DNA of 64,000 nucleotides from Acanthochlamys bracteata (Eukaryota; Streptophyta; Magnoliopsida; Pandanales; Velloziaceae): the NCBI GenBank assembly GCA_019914995.1, contig CM034135.1, positions 4,776,501 to 4,840,500 on the forward strand, in the 5' to 3' direction. The position numbers and the translations under genes are program-made. Positions 61,257-64,000 of the stretch are shown here, one piece after another. Under the pieces are notes generated by a model. The model saw nothing but the letters and a program-made list of their open reading frames with translations, was not told where the DNA came from and did no database searches. Every line of letters begins with the position of its first letter. The first letter of the stretch is position 1.

Positions 61257-61796
61257 TCACCTGCGGTGTTGCGCAAGCGGCACGACCTCCGACAACGGCG
61301 TAGCAAGCGGTGTAGCAGCTGCAGATGGTACTGGTGAGTGTCGGCAAAGTGGGCACGTCGCACTGAGACGCAACCACTCATCAAGGCATGCAGAGTGAAA
61401 ACAGTGTTTGCATTCCGGTACTCGGCGCAACGTCTCCCCTTCAACATACTCTGATAAACAAATAGGGCACGGGCCTTGTACGGTTTGCCGACAAGAAGCA
61501 GAAGAGAAGATGAATTTGGGGAACGATTCGATTGTTATTACATCATGACCCATGCAGATTACAGAAGCATTATTGGCATCGGAGATATTTGTTGGTGAGA
61601 TAGAGGAGTCTAGAGAAGTAGTGTTTGGTTGCCGGCGAGCGTTACCGCCTTTGACACGGATGCATATGTAAGAAGTGAGCATGATGGTAGAGATAAGAAC
61701 TAGAATGCCGACGGCGATAGCAATGCCGTAGCCTAAACCAACGCCACCGGTATGGTCTGCCACTGCCGGCGATGAGAAGGTTGCAGTTGTGGACAT
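61257..61796 (-). CDS. ATL-type RING-H2 E3 ubiquitin ligase
   Basis: Single-exon gene of 179 residues from ATG 61796. Residues 21-46 form one hydrophobic segment (GYGIAIAVGILVLISTIMLT), followed by a basic RVKGGNARR stretch. Residues 83-95 (GHDVITIESFPKF) match the ATL GLD signature with His for Leu. Residues 110-151 are a complete RING-H2 finger with C110, C113, C129, H131, H134, C137, C148 and C151, plus Pro after C148 and Trp141 at the E2 contact. ATL proteins are membrane-anchored E3 ligases, many of them responding to stress or elicitors. The open frame extends upstream to an ATG at 61922, but the ATL arrangement (short N-terminus, then membrane segment) favours 61796. The long 5' leader is CT-rich. 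Intronless structure is normal for ATLs. Looks functional. Confidence 0.92.
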   Translation of the reverse strand: MSTTATFSSPAVADHTGGVGLGYGIAIAVGILVLISTIMLTSYICIRVKGGNARRQPNTTSLDSSISPTNISDANNASVICMGHDVITIESFPKFIFSSASCRQTVQGPCPICLSEYVEGETLRRVPECKHCFHSACLDEWLRLSATCPLCRHSPVPSAAATPLATPLSEVVPLAQHRR

Positions 61797-63343
61797 GGCA
61801 AGTGTAGCTGGTACATATAGAAAAAAAGGTTTGAGAGAGAAGAAGGGGGAGTAAGGTGGTGGGTGGTGGCGGCTTGAATTTGGGAGAAGCAAGTGAAGAA
61901 GAAAAGTGGGTGAAGAAAACAAGAGAAGTTAATGCATGTAATGAATGAGGAAGAGGGTGTGGAGGTAATGAGAATGCGAAGGCTGAAGAGGCGTTCGTTT
62001 GTTGGGGTTTGGTAAAGTTTAGTTTTTAGAGAAGGGAGCGTGTGAGATCTTAGCACTAATGGAGATAATTATTGAATTTGGATTTAAAGGTCTGGCTATG
62101 GGTTGAATTTCTTTGGGATTTAATGCAGATTTAGCTAGTTGCTGAATGGGATTTCTTGAAATATAATTTTGATCCTAAACTGAAATTATGTCCATTTTGG
62201 TCGGTACTTTTTTGTGATGACGGTCTTTAGATCTTTGTAGCTATCTCAAACTCAATTGGGCTATCACGGTAAGAGCATCAAGGATTTGAAGACAACTTGA
62301 ATATATAGATGAAGAACATGAACCTTTTAGCTATAAAATTTGAAGGCCATAAGCTTTAGCTTCAACATCTGATTCTGGGTACCCACAAATTTGAACTTTT
62401 GTCAAGAGAGCAGAATACAACCAAGTAACTTTGATATACATACGGGAATATTCTTTTCTCTACTTCATAGAGATCGATGTAATGCATAATTTTCATTCAG
62501 GTGCGTAGTTGATGACATTTGCTTCATCTGGCACTGTTTCTAGGCAGAAGTTATGCATTTAACACCTGAAGTCCCTCCAACTCAGCTTCTTTTTGGGACA
62601 GATCGAAGTGCCTCTGGAATCCGCAGCTACAGATTTCATTTCAATGATTTTAAGGTTGTTATTTTCTATAAGATAAGAAAATGCTCACCATTGGAAGTTT
62701 TTGCCACATTAAATTTCTAAAACAAACACAAGCAGACGAATCAACAACGAGAAAAATATATATATATACAGAACCATACTAGTGTAAAACGATAATTACT
62801 CTGCATTGCATGCTTGTATATGACTACTTATTGAAAAAGAATTTTTTTAAAACGAAAAAAATTTTTAAATTTGTAAAATATAAATTCTACTTTTTTACTT
62901 AAAAAATAATAATAATAATTAATAATAAAATTTTACTATAGAAATTTTTTTATATTTTCTAAATTAAAAAAATAAAATATTTTAGAAATTTTATTAAAAA
63001 ATATAAAATAAAAATTAGAATGAAAAAAAAAGAAAGTAATAAGCACTCCCAAACATGCTTATGTAATAGCCTACTACGTGTTACTATGGGCTTGTCACAG
63101 AGTTTAACCATCAACTATCATATTCCGGCACACAATACTTAAAAATAAGAAAAATACGACAAGCCAAAGAATCTCAACACCAGGAGGCCAAGCGCAAGGA
63201 AATTTTCCAATTGCCTTTCACGCTATCACATGAAAAAGAGAGGATATATGACAATCTCTTCATCCAAAATAAATATCTGAGCGACCAAAAACAAGAAATG
63301 AGTTATACAAGTTGCAACCTAATGATGAAACAAATAGTTACAA
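61797..63343. other. 5' region of the ATL-type gene and intergenic DNA
   Basis: Bases 61797-62050 read as leader of the minus-strand gene. Bases 62750-62770 hold a TA repeat, and 62830-63020 are A/T homopolymer-rich. No gene recognised. Confidence 0.5.
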
Positions 63344-63637
63344 TCAAGCCCATTTGCCATTGTTTGGATTTGACTTGGTGCAGAGAACTTTCCTTCCTTT
63401 GGCACGTCTTCGTTTCAGCACAGCTCGTCCACTTGTTGTCATCATCCGTCTACGAAAGCCATGAGTCCTCGCAAGTGACTTACGAGATCTTGACCTTTTA
63501 GTCAAGCAAAGTGCAGCCTTCCCCGCTCTGACGACAAGACCACATCTCCTATCTCTTATAGCATGGCTAGAACAAAAGTCGACTCCCAGAGAGAGTCCTG
63601 AATGTTTTGGTTGTGAAATTAGGACCACCGACAATGT
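63344..63637 (-). CDS. RPL34: plastid 50S ribosomal protein bL34 (nuclear gene), last exon
   Basis: This exon encodes the C-terminal 97 codons. The conserved bL34 core is [20 protein letters not shown] followed by [15 protein letters not shown], with a plant-type extension ending NPNNGKWA. Upstream residues ([20 protein letters not shown]) match the transit-peptide junction and mature N-terminus of plastid L34. Entry is by an acceptor ending ATATAG (63640-63638), and there is no in-frame ATG in the exon. The first exon, with the rest of the transit peptide, was not found in 63641-64000 and must lie beyond the right edge. The protein sits in the large subunit of the chloroplast ribosome. Intact as far as seen. 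Confidence 0.9.
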   Translation of the reverse strand, partial: TLSVVLISQPKHSGLSLGVDFCSSHAIRDRRCGLVVRAGKAALCLTKRSRSRKSLARTHGFRRRMMTTSGRAVLKRRRAKGRKVLCTKSNPNNGKWA

Positions 63638-64000
63638 CTATATGTAGTAACACATAAGCTTAAAAATCAGTATGATCTTTCTTACTTAATGGAGACAGTC
63701 AAAGAGTTCCATGCAGAATAAGAGAGCATGTGATACTAAAAAGCACCAGCCACAATACCATCATGCATCTGAAAAGGATAGATCTTGTGCTCTACATTAG
63801 ATCCCTCCAACAGCCATGCCATCTATAAGGGTGGTTGAGGCACCTCTTTTAGAGATGTATTGGGTAGTATTGCAATGTTAATTAATACACAAGGAGGCTA
63901 GCAAAAAATTGTACCCAGCAAATAGTGCTTGAATTAAGTTTGGACGTGCCAGTTACAACAAGCAATAATAAACATATTAATTCCGATACTCCATTCTTTA
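63638..64000 (-). other. probable intron of the bL34 gene, running off the window
   Basis: No Ser/Leu-rich transit-peptide coding sequence is visible on the minus strand, so the stretch is most simply intron. No other feature. Confidence 0.5.

Noticed and set aside
63344..63634. Start of bL34 at 63634
   Set aside because: The codon there is TTG, not ATG, and an acceptor lies just upstream. The exon is internal to a longer gene.
1..64000. CRISPR arrays, operons, tRNA and rRNA genes
   Set aside because: No regularly spaced repeats, no bacterial gene organisation, and no cloverleaf-type sequence or conserved rRNA seen on either strand.

Overview
This is a plant nuclear genomic window, most likely from a eudicot. 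The evidence is spliced genes with GT-AG introns, a phytocystatin, a DRAP1/NF-YC11-type histone-fold gene, a CYP94-like cytochrome P450 pair, an ATL-type RING-H2 gene, a nuclear gene for plastid ribosomal protein bL34, AT-rich intergenic DNA, and many plant LTR retrotransposons and MITEs. There are no prokaryotic operons, no CRISPR array, and I recognised no tRNA or rRNA gene.

Layout. Bases 1-2940 hold a short broken coding remnant and AT-rich DNA. Bases 2945-5760 hold a two-coding-exon phytocystatin (+) whose 3' UTR intron carries a Tourist-like MITE. Bases 6946-9713 (-) hold a DRAP1/NF-YC11-like corepressor gene in which the exon for the first half of the histone fold cannot be found. Bases 11163-16710 are a decayed Ty3/gypsy element (coding -) with near full-length LTRs. 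It abuts a plastid psbC fragment (about 16712-17262) followed by about 1.4 kb of organelle-like DNA. Bases 20349-24293 are an old Ty1/copia element. Bases 24775-30165 are a chromodomain-type gypsy element that has lost RT-RNaseH-integrase and is interrupted in gag by a 2.36 kb insert with 703-bp direct repeats. Bases 30390-36600 (+) contain coherent spliced exons of an unrecognised coiled-coil-like gene with an in-frame stop, plus a 0.47 kb tandem duplication.

Bases 38320-48050 are a tandem segmental duplication. Each unit carries a two-exon CYP94-like P450 (-). Copy 1 (38992-40673) is frameshifted just before the haem cysteine. Copy 2 (45823-47486) is full length but has lost the ATG used by copy 1. 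The second exons are nearly identical while flanks and first exons differ. Unit 1 contains a 788-bp hAT-like MITE with an 8-bp TSD. Unit 2 keeps the matching empty site but is swollen by a fold-back element and a solo copia-type LTR.

Bases 48170-50330 are two 1.1 kb tandem repeats. Bases 50800-55800 are repeat-derived or featureless AT-rich DNA. Bases 55830-57130 (-) are a decayed FAR1/MULE-transposase-like gene. Bases 59707-60498 are a second, inverted copy of the hAT-like MITE. Bases 61257-61796 (-) are an ATL-type RING-H2 gene. Bases 63344-63637 (-) are the last exon of plastid bL34; its first exon lies beyond the right edge.

The genes do not form a pathway. They are independent single genes separated by nested transposons.
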